NCBI GenBank assembly: GCA_947304405.1 | Contig: CAMZBB010000001.1 | Span: forward strand, 1-64,000 | Direction of reading: 5' to 3' | Length of the DNA stretch: 64,000 bases | From: an uncultured Clostridia bacterium | Lineage (GTDB): Bacteria; Bacillota; Clostridia; Saccharofermentanales; Saccharofermentanaceae | In this document: piece by piece, positions 43,152 through 52,568 of the stretch | Position numbering within the stretch: the stretch's first letter is position 1 | Layout: each line of letters opens with the position of its first letter | Translations under genes and position numbers: made by a program | Notes under the pieces: model-generated | The model's input: only the letters and a program-made list of their open reading frames with translations | What the model was told of the DNA's origin: nothing | The model's database searches: none

Positions 43152-45566
43152 ATGACGCTTAAAGAACGACTCGGTAAAGAATGGCTCTTCTGCGACGGCG
43201 GAACAGGAACGATACTTCAGGAAATGGGCCTCAAAGGCGGCGAACTGCCTGAGACATGGAATCTTTCAAGACCTGATGACATCAAGTCCGTAGCAAGATC
43301 GTATTTTGAAGCAGGCTGCAACATCGTCAACACCAACACTTTCGGCGCAAACTCTTTCAAATACAACAACTTGGCCGAGATCGTTACGGCTGCGGTAAAG
43401 ATATGTCAGGAAGCAAGACATGAAGCTGGCAGAGATGATGACGCATATGTCGCGATCGACATCGGTCCGACGGGAAAACTTCTTGCGCCTATGGGAGACC
43501 TTCCGTTCAATGAAGCGGTAAAGGTCTTCTCTGAAACGATAAAGGCAGGCGTTGAAGCAGGCGGCGACCTTGTCCTCATCGAGACGATGAGCGACTCATA
43601 TGAAGCAAAAGCCGCGGTAATAGCGGCACACGAGACATGCGATCTGCCCGTGATCGTTACCACCGTTTATGATGAAAGCGGAAAGCTCTTAACGGGCGGA
43701 AGCATAGAAGGAACCGTCGCAATGCTCGAAGGCCTCAGGGTCGATGCTATCGGCGTCAACTGCGGATTCGGGCCCGACAAGATGATCCCCATCGTTGAGC
43801 GTCTTGCCAGGTGCTGTTCCCTTCCCATCGTAGTAAATCCCAATGCAGGACTCCCCAGGACCGAAGGCAACAAGACAGTATTTGATGTAGGTCCGGAGGA
43901 GTTCAGCAGGGTCATGAAAGAGATTGCTGCGATGGGCGTCCAGGTAATGGGCGGCTGCTGCGGCACTACGCCTGCGCACATGAAGGCACTCATAGAAGCA
44001 GTATCTTCCCTGCCTTTCAAGGAGCCTGTCAGGAAGCATGGAACTTATGTCACAAGCTCTTCCGAATGCGTTGAGATCGGTCCCAAGCCCGTCATAATCG
44101 GCGAAAGGATCAATCCTACCGGCAAGAAGAGATTCAAGCAGGCACTGCGCGAGAACGACACTGATTACATACTTACCGAGGGACTTAAGCAGGAAGAGGC
44201 CGGCGCGCACATCCTTGACGTCAACGTAGGTCTTCCCGAGATCGACGAGCCTTCCATGATGGAGAACATCGTTTATAAGCTCCAGTCCGTAACAACTCTC
44301 CCTCTCCAGCTCGATTCAACCGACATAGAAGCATTAGATCGCGGCATGCGCATCTACAACGGAAAGCCCATGATCAACTCCGTAAACGGCAAGCGCGAAA
44401 CGATAGAGGCTGTTATGCCTCTCGTGGCTAAATACGGCGGCGTCCTCGTAGGCCTTCCTTTGGATGAGGAAGGAATCCCCGAGACTTCGGACGGAAGGAT
44501 ACGCGTCGCGAAAAAGATCTACGAAGCCGCTGACGAATACGGCATCCCACGTGACGACATCGTGATCGACGGTCTCGCCATGACGATCTCGTCGGACTCT
44601 TCTTCTGCTGTCACGACACTTGATACCGTAAGAAGGATCAGAGATGAATTCGGCGGGCATTCGATCCTTGGCGTTTCCAACATATCGTTCGGACTTCCGG
44701 CAAGAGAACTCATCAACTCGCATTTCCTCACCATGGCAATGCAAAACGGACTTTCCTGCGCGATCATAAACCCAAACAATGACCACATGATGGCATCCTA
44801 CCGCGCTTTCTGCGCTCTCATGGATAAGGACCCGCAGTGTCTCGGCTTCATCAATGCCTACGCGGAATACAAGTCTGACGGAACTTTCGGCGGAGCATCT
44901 TCGGGCATTGCAGGCACCGCTTCTTCATCTTCTGCCGGAACAGCCAAGCTCTCTCTTGCGGAAGCGATCGGACGCGGTGTCACGGGCCGTGCAGCGGAAG
45001 CAATGCAGGAAGGCATATCCGCAGGTAATGAACCGCTCGAACTGATAAATGCGGAACTCATTCCCGCGCTGGACAAAGTCGGAAAAGGCTTTGAAAAAGG
45101 CACGATCTTCCTCCCCCAGCTGCTGATGAGCGCGGATGCGGCAAAAGCGGCATTTGAAGTCGTCAAGAAATCGATGGAAGGCAAGCCCCGTCAGGTTAAG
45201 GGCAAGGTCATACTCGCCACCGTCAAGGGTGACATACACGACATCGGCAAGAACATCGTTAAGGTAATGCTCGAAAACTACGGCTACGATGTTATAGATC
45301 TCGGCAAGGACGTCGCTCCGGAGATCATCGTGGAAGCGGCGATAAAAGATGACGTCAAGGTCGTGGGATTGTCAGCGCTCATGACCACAACAGTTGTCTC
45401 AATGGAAGAGACGATAAAGCTCCTCCGTGAGAAAAAGCCTGATACAAAGGTAGTTGTCGGCGGAGCCGTCATGACGCAGGAATATGCCGACCAGATAGGT
45501 GCTGACGCTTATTCAAAGGATGCAATGCAGACAGTAAGATATTGTGACGAAGTATTTGGAGTATGA
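43152..45566 (+). CDS. metH: Cobalamin-dependent methionine synthase lacking the activation domain
   Basis: 804 residues. Homocysteine domain (1-285) with zinc ligands Cys204, Cys269 and Cys270 (GVNCGFGP, GGCCGTTP); methyl-THF pterin domain (about 312-570, PVIIGERINPTGKKRFKQAL); cap helices (about 610-680); and B12 domain with DIHDIG at 694-699, where His696 is the lower cobalt ligand. The activation domain is missing and supplied by the preceding gene. An Ala/Gly/Ser-rich insert (about 578-597, GGASSGIAGTASSSSAG) lies between pterin and cap domains and looks like a flexible linker. Confidence 0.96.
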   Translation: MTLKERLGKEWLFCDGGTGTILQEMGLKGGELPETWNLSRPDDIKSVARSYFEAGCNIVNTNTFGANSFKYNNLAEIVTAAVKICQEARHEAGRDDDAYVAIDIGPTGKLLAPMGDLPFNEAVKVFSETIKAGVEAGGDLVLIETMSDSYEAKAAVIAAHETCDLPVIVTTVYDESGKLLTGGSIEGTVAMLEGLRVDAIGVNCGFGPDKMIPIVERLARCCSLPIVVNPNAGLPRTEGNKTVFDVGPEEFSRVMKEIAAMGVQVMGGCCGTTPAHMKALIEAVSSLPFKEPVRKHGTYVTSSSECVEIGPKPVIIGERINPTGKKRFKQALRENDTDYILTEGLKQEEAGAHILDVNVGLPEIDEPSMMENIVYKLQSVTTLPLQLDSTDIEALDRGMRIYNGKPMINSVNGKRETIEAVMPLVAKYGGVLVGLPLDEEGIPETSDGRIRVAKKIYEAADEYGIPRDDIVIDGLAMTISSDSSSAVTTLDTVRRIRDEFGGHSILGVSNISFGLPARELINSHFLTMAMQNGLSCAIINPNNDHMMASYRAFCALMDKDPQCLGFINAYAEYKSDGTFGGASSGIAGTASSSSAGTAKLSLAEAIGRGVTGRAAEAMQEGISAGNEPLELINAELIPALDKVGKGFEKGTIFLPQLLMSADAAKAAFEVVKKSMEGKPRQVKGKVILATVKGDIHDIGKNIVKVMLENYGYDVIDLGKDVAPEIIVEAAIKDDVKVVGLSALMTTTVVSMEETIKLLREKKPDTKVVVGGAVMTQEYADQIGADAYSKDAMQTVRYCDEVFGV

Positions 45567-45568
45567 GC

Positions 45569-46483
45569 ATGGACGATGAAAAAACACTAAAGTTCAACAA
45601 AGCAGCAGGCATTATCAGCATAATATCGGCATGCATTTTCGCCGTGACGTTTGTTTTGGGAACTTTCCTGGATTACCGGATCGCGCCCGCTCTTTTCTCG
45701 GATAAGAATTTCACCTGGCTGATCGTAACCACCTTGGGAATCTATATCTTCTGCGCCTTTTACGCATTCTTTTTCGGAGCGCTCTTAAGTCAGGCCGTAA
45801 ACGTTCCCAAATCGAAAAACAAACGCACCGGATACATCATCGCAGTTACGGTCATCGGATTGATTGCCATGCTCATCTGCGGCGGTTCGGTACTGGATAT
45901 CAATAACCTGGGAAGCATCATACCCGGAGTGCAAAGGGACGTTCCCCAGATGATAATAATGCTCGTTGTCGGACTGCTGCCCATCTCTCTTTTGGGATAC
46001 ACAGCCTGCAAAAAGAGAAGTGACGCCCTTCTTGCCAAACGCCTGATACTGGTGCTTTCGGCAATGACCGTCTCATTCCTTCTTTATGAAATGATAAAGA
46101 TCGGTCTTCCCCGCCCGAGATACCGACTTCTTGCAAAAGGATATGAAGGAATCGATTTTCACAGATGGTACGACCCTATCAAGAACAAAGCCGAACTGAT
46201 TGCCAAGTACGGCATCAATAAAGATGATTTCAAATCATTTCCGAGCGGCCACACATCGAACAGCATCATGAACCTTGCGCTCTTCCCCGCACTCGGACTG
46301 GTGTATCCAAGCTTAAAGAGAAGATCCATGCTGCTCCTCGTTCTCGGAGTATTCGTGGGGATCACCGTGCTTATCTCGAGAATGGTGCTGGGCGCGCACT
46401 TCCTGAGCGACGTGTCATGCGGAGGCTTCACGGCTTCGGTCGTGTCTGCCGTGTATTACCGCGTCTATAACAAGATCCGCTGA
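45569..46483 (+). CDS. PAP2-family membrane phosphatase
   Basis: 304 residues. The second ATG (45569) is chosen because GGAG is 7 bases before it; the first ATG at 45563 overlaps the metH stop (ATGA). About seven transmembrane helices. Phosphatase motifs are complete: KIGLPRPR, FPSGHTSN and SRMVLGAHFLSD. Relatives remove phosphate from undecaprenyl pyrophosphate or phosphatidic acid. It may be co-transcribed with metH but has no functional tie to it. It converges on copA with no base between the stop codons. Confidence 0.9.
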   Translation: MDDEKTLKFNKAAGIISIISACIFAVTFVLGTFLDYRIAPALFSDKNFTWLIVTTLGIYIFCAFYAFFFGALLSQAVNVPKSKNKRTGYIIAVTVIGLIAMLICGGSVLDINNLGSIIPGVQRDVPQMIIMLVVGLLPISLLGYTACKKRSDALLAKRLILVLSAMTVSFLLYEMIKIGLPRPRYRLLAKGYEGIDFHRWYDPIKNKAELIAKYGINKDDFKSFPSGHTSNSIMNLALFPALGLVYPSLKRRSMLLLVLGVFVGITVLISRMVLGAHFLSDVSCGGFTASVVSAVYYRVYNKIR

Positions 46484-46693
46484 TCAGCTGATCGATGTGA
46501 CTTTGTAGTCCTTATCCTCAACCGCTTTCTTGAGAACATCGTCACCGACATCGCCGGAGAGCGTTACGACTGCCGTTCCGTCCTTGTGAGATACTTCAGC
46601 TGACTCAACGCCTTCAACTGATTCAAGAGCCTTCTTTACTGAAGCTTCGCAGTGTCCGCACATCATGCCTTCGATCTTCATCGTCTTTGTCAT
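46484..46693 (-). CDS. CopZ-like copper chaperone from an internal in-frame start of copA
   Basis: 69 residues, in frame with and identical to the C-terminus of CopA. GGGAGGATAAAGAA directly precedes the ATG, a strong ribosome site inside the copA reading frame. The product is a complete HMA domain with MMCGHCEASVKKAL (CxxC) that would serve as a soluble copper chaperone. Whether it is made separately is inferred from the ribosome site alone. Confidence 0.5.
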   Translation of the reverse strand: MTKTMKIEGMMCGHCEASVKKALESVEGVESAEVSHKDGTAVVTLSGDVGDDVLKKAVEDKDYKVTSIS

Positions 46694-48949
46694 TTCTTTA
46701 TCCTCCCTGCCGTTGCCGGTTTTGTTCTTTATCGCCCTGTCATGCCCCGTATCGTAAGGTTTGACAAGATTTAATCTCAATGCGTTCATACATACCGTAA
46801 AGCTCGAAATGCTCATCGCAGCAGCTCCCAGAACAGGAGACATTACAATGCCCATTGCCGAATAAGCGCCGGCAGCCACCGGTATCAGCAGGATATTGTA
46901 AAAGAAAGCCCAGAAAAGATTTTCGTGTATGTTCCTTATCGTTCTCCTCGATATCCTTACCGCTGCGCAGACATCCTTGAGAGTGGCCTTCATGAGCACT
47001 ATATCAGAAGCATCGACCGCTATGTCCGTTCCTGAACCTATGGACATGCCGATGTCCGCTCTTGTAAGCGCCGGAGCGTCGTTTATTCCGTCGCCTACCA
47101 TAATGACTTTTCCATGCTTCTTAAGTTTTCTGATAACAGATTCCTTGCCGTCAGGAAGGACTCCCGCGATAACCTCATCAACTCCGGCGACCCTGCCAAT
47201 GGCTTCAGCGGTACGGATATTGTCACCTGTGAGCATTATTACCTTTAATCCGAGTGCCTTAAGTTCGCTGACAGCTTCGGGAGAATTCTCCCTTACTGAA
47301 TCAGCTGCAACCATCATGCCGAGATATCCGTCTTCAGAAGCAAAGAACATCGGCGTCTTTCCGTCTTCCTCAGCTTTCCGGACGGCTTCTTCCTGTTCGC
47401 CGGTCAGTTTTTCGCCTATAAGGTCCAAATTGCCGCCCATATAGTTCTTCCCGTTTATCTTTCCCGAAACGCCACGTCCCGCAGTTACCTTAAAATCTTC
47501 CGCAGGCAAGACATTACCAAAGCCTTTTTTTCTGCAATAATCAGCACACGCCTTGCCAAGAGGATGTTCGCTCCCCTGCTCGAGCGCGTAAACGACCTTA
47601 AGGAGATCATCTTCTGAGATGCCGTCTGCGGTCACTACGTCGGTTATCTCGGGAACGCCCTTGGTAAGAGTTCCTGTCTTGTCTATAACCGCAATATTCG
47701 CTTTTCCCGTTTCTTCAAGCGATGAGGCCGCCTTGAAGAGAATGCCGTTTTTTGCTGAGAGTCCGCTGCCGACCATTATCGCGACGGGAGTTGCCAGACC
47801 AAGTGCACATGGACAACTGACGACAAGTACGGCGATAGCTCTCGTAAGAGCCGTCTCGACAGGAGTTCGGGTAAGCATCCAAATAATGAAGACAACTGCT
47901 GCGATAATGATAACTGCAGTAACGAAAACTCCCGCAACCTTGTCAGCGATCCTTGCGATGGGCGCTTTTGAAGAAGCGGCATCACTCACAAGCCTGATGA
48001 TCTGAGATAGAGTAGTATCCTCACCAACCTTTTCCGCCCTGCACTTGATGAATCCGGACCTGTTGATAGTCGCAGCGGAGACTAAGTCTCCTTCACCCTT
48101 GTCAACCGGAACTGATTCCCCGGTCAGCGCGGATTCGTCTATTGCGGCGCCGCCTTCGATTATCACGCCGTCAACCGGAATGGCTCCGCCGGGTCTCACC
48201 AGGAAGATATCGCCGACTCTGACCTCATCTATTTGAACAGTGGTCTCTTTTCCGTCCTTAAGGAGAACGGCAGTCTTGGGAGCCAGTTTTATGAGTCCTT
48301 TAAGGGCATCGGTGGTCCGTCCTTTCGATATCGATTCGAGAAGTTTTCCGACTGTAATAAGAGTAACGATCATTGCAGCGGATTCGAAATACAGCCCGCC
48401 GTGAGCGCCTCCTTTAACAGCCATTTGAACAAGAACCGCTACGCTGTAGACAAAAGAGACACCGGCTCCCATTGCCACCAGCGTGTCCATATTAGGTGCA
48501 AGATGCAAGGCAGCTTTGATCCCGCTGGTGAAGAATCTTCCGTTGATGACCAGACAGATCGCTGCAAGGATCATCTCTATGGTTCCCATGGCAACATGGT
48601 TGCCTGTAATTCCCGCCGGCGCGGGCCAGCCAAACATCATGACACCCATCGAAAAGTACATGAGCATCAAAAGGAAGGCCAAAGACAGGATGAGCCTTCT
48701 TCTCAAACGAGGAGTCTCATTATCTTTCAGCAGGCTGCCATCATCGACCGCAGCACCGTAACCTGCTTTCTCAACGGCTTTGATCACGGAATCGGAAGGA
48801 GCCGATCCGGTAACCTTCATCGAATTCGTAAGGAGCGACACGTCACAAGATGATACGCCTTCAAGCGAAGACACGGCTTTCTCGACGTGTGATTGGCACG
48901 CCGCGCAGCTCATCCCGGTAACTCTGTATTTTGTAGTTTTCTCTGCCAT
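46484..48949 (-). CDS. copA: Copper-translocating P1B-type ATPase with N- and C-terminal HMA domains
   Basis: 821 residues from the ATG at 48949 (MAEKTTKY); an upstream ATG at 48994 has no site. N-terminal HMA domain with GMSCAAC (Cys15, Cys18), eight helices with the CPC motif (VSCPCALGLATPVA), actuator LTGESVPVDKGEGD, phosphorylation site DKTGTLTKG, HP loci EHPLGKAC, and hinge GDGINDAPALTRADIG. After the last helix and a basic linker comes a second HMA domain (about 753-821, GMMCGHCEA). It should pump Cu+ out of the cell. A C-terminal HMA domain is unusual and looks like a fused copZ. Confidence 0.95.
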   Translation of the reverse strand: MAEKTTKYRVTGMSCAACQSHVEKAVSSLEGVSSCDVSLLTNSMKVTGSAPSDSVIKAVEKAGYGAAVDDGSLLKDNETPRLRRRLILSLAFLLMLMYFSMGVMMFGWPAPAGITGNHVAMGTIEMILAAICLVINGRFFTSGIKAALHLAPNMDTLVAMGAGVSFVYSVAVLVQMAVKGGAHGGLYFESAAMIVTLITVGKLLESISKGRTTDALKGLIKLAPKTAVLLKDGKETTVQIDEVRVGDIFLVRPGGAIPVDGVIIEGGAAIDESALTGESVPVDKGEGDLVSAATINRSGFIKCRAEKVGEDTTLSQIIRLVSDAASSKAPIARIADKVAGVFVTAVIIIAAVVFIIWMLTRTPVETALTRAIAVLVVSCPCALGLATPVAIMVGSGLSAKNGILFKAASSLEETGKANIAVIDKTGTLTKGVPEITDVVTADGISEDDLLKVVYALEQGSEHPLGKACADYCRKKGFGNVLPAEDFKVTAGRGVSGKINGKNYMGGNLDLIGEKLTGEQEEAVRKAEEDGKTPMFFASEDGYLGMMVAADSVRENSPEAVSELKALGLKVIMLTGDNIRTAEAIGRVAGVDEVIAGVLPDGKESVIRKLKKHGKVIMVGDGINDAPALTRADIGMSIGSGTDIAVDASDIVLMKATLKDVCAAVRISRRTIRNIHENLFWAFFYNILLIPVAAGAYSAMGIVMSPVLGAAAMSISSFTVCMNALRLNLVKPYDTGHDRAIKNKTGNGREDKEMTKTMKIEGMMCGHCEASVKKALESVEGVESAEVSHKDGTAVVTLSGDVGDDVLKKAVEDKDYKVTSIS

Positions 48950-49100
48950 AATCCGTTTCGAGTTAGAATAGCCTAACCGGTGCCGTTTCGTCAAATAGTA
49001 TTTTGTAGTTATTATTGCTTATTTTCATTTTTGTTAACACAAATTTCTTTTATCTTTCGTAAGATTGAATTATAGATTCAATATTCAGGAGGATGCGGGT

Positions 49101-50180
49101 ATGGAAAACAATAATAATGTAGCCGATCAGGCAAATGTTGTTAACGCAACTAATGAGTCAGCACAGCCTCAGGCACAACAGGTCCAGCAGCCGGCAGAGC
49201 AGCCTAAGACCGACAGAACCAAGATCACTGTCAGAGGCAAGACGATCAAGATCACTACGGTGATCAAGTGGGCCGTCATCCTTCTTGTTTTCCTCATTGC
49301 CACAAATCCGGGAATCATACCGTTCCTTCCCGAGGACGTTAAGAAAACGATCATCGACTCCTGGAGCAAGGTGTTCGGTAACGTAGAAAGGATCTCCGGA
49401 ACATTCATTTTCAACTGGGCAACGATCTTCCAGGTCATCGCGATCATCATGATGATGATCCTTCTGACATCATTGATCCGTTTCATTATCCAGCACATTC
49501 ATCCGAAGAGCAGCAAGGCCAAGTCAGCCCTCTCCCTGCTCAATTCCGCGATCAGCTACATTACTGCCCTCTTGTGCTTTTTCTGGTGCCTCGCAGCGAT
49601 CGGCGTCAACATCACCGCCATTCTGGCCAGCGTCGGAATCGTTGCCCTGATCATCGGCTTCGGAGCACAGAGCCTCGTAGAAGACCTCGTAACGGGCATT
49701 TTCCTTGTTTTCGAGGACCAGTTCAATGTTGGTGACATAATCGAAGCAGGCGGCTTCAGAGGCGTTGTCGAATCGATCGGCATCCGCACCACATCGATCA
49801 AGGACATGGGCGGCAACATCAAGATCATCAACAATTCTGATCTTCGTAATGTCCTCAACCGTTCCAGTGCGGCAAGCTTTGCAACAACTCTCGTAAGCGT
49901 TGCTTATTCCACCGATCTCGAAGAACTCGAGCCCAAGCTCACCGCTTACCTTCCTTCCCTCAAGGCCAAGTATCCCGATCTCTTCCTCGAAGAGCCCTCA
50001 TATCTCGGCGTCCAGGAGCTATCTGACAGCGGCGTTATCCTTAAGATCGGCGCGCGCGTACACGAGAAGAACATCTATAAGGCACCCCGTATACTGAACC
50101 GTGAGATCAAGGTGTTCTTTGACAAGAACAATGTCGAGATACCGTTCCCTCAGGTCGTAGTCCACAATTCAGACAAATGA
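49101..50180 (+). CDS. MscS-family mechanosensitive ion channel
   Basis: 359 residues; AGGAGG lies 8 bases before the ATG at 49101. A Gln/Ala/Pro-rich cytoplasmic N-terminus (about 1-60) is followed by three or four transmembrane helices. The pore helix and beta domain are canonical (ASVGIVALIIGFGAQSLVED, LVFEDQFNVGDIIEAGGFRG, GNIKIINNSDLRNV). The C-terminal vestibule ends FFDKNNVEIPFPQVV. It opens under membrane tension to release solutes on osmotic downshock. It is divergent from copA across about 150 bases with no visible operator. Confidence 0.93.
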   Translation: MENNNNVADQANVVNATNESAQPQAQQVQQPAEQPKTDRTKITVRGKTIKITTVIKWAVILLVFLIATNPGIIPFLPEDVKKTIIDSWSKVFGNVERISGTFIFNWATIFQVIAIIMMMILLTSLIRFIIQHIHPKSSKAKSALSLLNSAISYITALLCFFWCLAAIGVNITAILASVGIVALIIGFGAQSLVEDLVTGIFLVFEDQFNVGDIIEAGGFRGVVESIGIRTTSIKDMGGNIKIINNSDLRNVLNRSSAASFATTLVSVAYSTDLEELEPKLTAYLPSLKAKYPDLFLEEPSYLGVQELSDSGVILKIGARVHEKNIYKAPRILNREIKVFFDKNNVEIPFPQVVVHNSDK

Positions 50181-50232
50181 TCTTTTATTCCTGATCTGAC
50201 AGCAGAAAGAACGATCATGGAGATCAAGAATT

Positions 50233-51360
50233 ATGGCTGAAGATAAATACAATGCGTTCGACTATTACAACGCGGAACCTCCGCGCGAAGGTGCTTCATT
50301 GCCCCCGGAAGAAGCCGCTTTTTCCGCACCTGAAGACGAGTTTAACGAAAAGGTTCACGGCTCTGATTCCGTCAAGCGGGCGGCATCTTCCGTGAGGTCC
50401 GTCGCTCTGGCGCTGGCCGTGGGCAGCATGGCCCTTTCTTTCGTGATCTCGTCAAGCAGATTGATCCCGAAAAACGGCTTTATTCCGAATGCAGGCACCG
50501 TCACAGAGACGTCTTCATCCGAGTCCGGCAACATCAAACCGGATCCTTCCGCAACCGAGCCAACAGCAGAACCCACATCCGCTCCCACGCCCATTCCTAC
50601 TCCCACTCCCGTTCCGACGGAGGATCTGGGCTTAAGGCTCGACTCTTTCAAGGCTTATCCTCTTGATAAAGGATTCCTCGGTGAAGTAACGTTTACGCTT
50701 TCGACTAACTGCGGCATCGACATTTCTTCAATATCCGGATCGGTAGATGCAAGACTGTTCGTCTACGACGGCTACAATTTCAAAAAAAACAAGATGAAGT
50801 ATCACTATGAGAAACTTCACAAGGAGTTTTCCATGGATACCGCCAAAGCCGTTATCGGAAGCAGTCCGGAATCCACTGAAAATCAGTACGTTATCTATGT
50901 AAAACTCCCAAAGATCAGCAGCGAAGACAAGCTGAACGTAACTCTTACCGTTTCCAACACATTGAACGGAAAGGCTACTGAAGATAAGACTGTAACGCTG
51001 AAAAATGTTGCCACTTGGAATGAGAAGACAGACAGCTACTCCAACACCATGCTCAATGTATCGGTGGTCAAGGGTGCAAACAAGACCTTTATCGTGACCG
51101 TCACTCCTAATGACGGCAAGACGGTAACCAACTTAAAGGTCACAAATATCAACTACTTTGGTAAGACAAAGTACCTCGTAAACAAAGACTTCAAGGTTAC
51201 TTATGATGGAAATAAGATCACTATCGCCTTTAAGAAACCTAAAAAAGCTCCTTCAAAAGGAAAACTGTCATTTGATGTTCTGGGAGATTTCGAGTTGACG
51301 GATTCCAATGGAACAAAGCATACCGGCCGCAGTTATACTCACAAGATGAAGTCGCTTTGA
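50233..51360 (+). CDS. Single-pass membrane protein with extracytoplasmic beta domains
   Basis: 375 residues; GGAG lies 11 bases before the ATG. An acidic cytoplasmic N-terminus (about 1-48) and one transmembrane helix (about 50-72) lead to a Thr/Pro/Ser linker (PTAEPTSAPTPIPTPTPVPT, about 110-130). Two or three beta-rich regions follow (LDSFKAYPLDKGFLGEVTFTL and a C-terminal KTVTNLKVTNINYFG domain with FKVTYDGNKITIAFKKPKKAP). I recognise no family. It is followed by a strong terminator. Confidence 0.7.
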   Translation: MAEDKYNAFDYYNAEPPREGASLPPEEAAFSAPEDEFNEKVHGSDSVKRAASSVRSVALALAVGSMALSFVISSSRLIPKNGFIPNAGTVTETSSSESGNIKPDPSATEPTAEPTSAPTPIPTPTPVPTEDLGLRLDSFKAYPLDKGFLGEVTFTLSTNCGIDISSISGSVDARLFVYDGYNFKKNKMKYHYEKLHKEFSMDTAKAVIGSSPESTENQYVIYVKLPKISSEDKLNVTLTVSNTLNGKATEDKTVTLKNVATWNEKTDSYSNTMLNVSVVKGANKTFIVTVTPNDGKTVTNLKVTNINYFGKTKYLVNKDFKVTYDGNKITIAFKKPKKAPSKGKLSFDVLGDFELTDSNGTKHTGRSYTHKMKSL

Positions 51361-51380
51361 TTTGCTTGCGCAGCGACAAA

Positions 51381-51415
51381 AGAGAACCTCCGATCGGGAG
51401 GTTCTCTTTTTCGTT
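51381..51415 (+). terminator. Rho-independent terminator
   Basis: AGAGAACCTCC and GGAGGTTCTCT pair around GATCG, then TTTTTCG, 21 bases after the preceding stop. Confidence 0.92.
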
Positions 51416-51470
51416 GCAAGCCTAATAAGATGCTATAATAAAATATGCTTAAATATGGGAGGAGATCGCT

Positions 51471-52424
51471 ATGTCCCAACAGATCACCTATCAGGAGAGG
51501 CCCGTCCCGTCAGTAGGCGGAAAGATCTTCCTTATCCTGGAAATGGTCTTCATGATACTCGCGCAGCTTGCGACTTTCTGCACGTTCCTCTTCACGAAAC
51601 GTTACTCCATGTCCATGATCAAGTACGCCGGCGTTTTTCTCGTCTTTCTGGCAGCATACATCCTGCTTCTGATCGGCACTTCAAAGCGCAACAACATAGG
51701 CGTTCAGATTGCAGGGCTTTGCCTGTTCCTGTTACTTGAGTGGGAATCATACGTGCTGAGCTTCTCAAGCTTCCAAGGCGCTTTCAGGCGGTTCCTGACC
51801 ATTCCGTGGAACTTGAACAATATCGTTATCTATTCATTCTCATTCGTGTGGATCAGCATGATAGTCCTCGCCTGCATAAAGAAGGCTCCAAAAGCGCTGT
51901 GCATAATACCGGGAATAATCGGTATCCTTTCAGGTCTCCTGCTTTTGTATATCAGGGTCATCACCATTTCGAAGTGGTCGTCTTTAAACTTCCTTCCGAG
52001 AGGCTCTTCAGTTACTACCGGTGAGATCTTCTACAGGACCGGATATGTTATCCGTACGCTCGCAATGATCTTCCGTCCTTTCTGGATATTTATGGTTTCC
52101 CACTGGCTTACTCATCCGACGGCCAGAGTCGCGATACGTCCTCAGGCTGTACCCGTCTATAACGGGGCATACTACGGGGCTAATGCCATACCGAATTATC
52201 AGCAGGTTCCCCAGCCTCAGTATCAGCCTCAATATCAGCCACAGTACCAGCCTCAGCCGCAGTATCAGCAGCCTCAATACCAGCCGCAGTACCAACAGCC
52301 TCAATATCAGCAGCCTCAGTATCAGCCGGTTACACAGACAGGCTATCAGCAGGTCCCCCAACAGGCTCCATCACAGAGTTACCCGGCATACACCCCGCCG
52401 CAGCAACTCCCTCCCCCGCAGTAA
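51471..52424 (+). CDS. Multi-pass membrane protein with Gln/Tyr/Pro repeat tail
   Basis: 317 residues; GGGAGG lies about 9 bases before the ATG. Five or six transmembrane helices (about 18-205). After about residue 220 the sequence becomes low-complexity: tandem YQPQ/YQQP units (about 243-295), then PSQSYPAYTPPQQLPPPQ. The tail follows the last helix, with HWLTHPTARVAIRPQAVP between, so it is probably cytoplasmic. I recognise no family. It stands alone between terminators. Confidence 0.75.
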   Translation: MSQQITYQERPVPSVGGKIFLILEMVFMILAQLATFCTFLFTKRYSMSMIKYAGVFLVFLAAYILLLIGTSKRNNIGVQIAGLCLFLLLEWESYVLSFSSFQGAFRRFLTIPWNLNNIVIYSFSFVWISMIVLACIKKAPKALCIIPGIIGILSGLLLLYIRVITISKWSSLNFLPRGSSVTTGEIFYRTGYVIRTLAMIFRPFWIFMVSHWLTHPTARVAIRPQAVPVYNGAYYGANAIPNYQQVPQPQYQPQYQPQYQPQPQYQQPQYQPQYQQPQYQQPQYQPVTQTGYQQVPQQAPSQSYPAYTPPQQLPPPQ

Positions 52425-52451
52425 AACTGCTTAAAGACTGATCGCAAGACA

Positions 52452-52486
52452 GGCCGGAATGAGTCATCTCTTATTCCGGCCGTTTT
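52452..52486 (+). terminator. Rho-independent terminator
   Basis: GGCCGGAAT and ATTCCGGCC (52452-52460, 52473-52481) with a 12-base loop, then GTTTTCTTT. Confidence 0.88.
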
Positions 52487-52568
52487 CTTTGCCAATTACC
52501 GCCTTATATTATTATTTATTTTGTGATATCATTTCTCTCGGACTTTTTATTAAGCGGGAGGAATTGAA

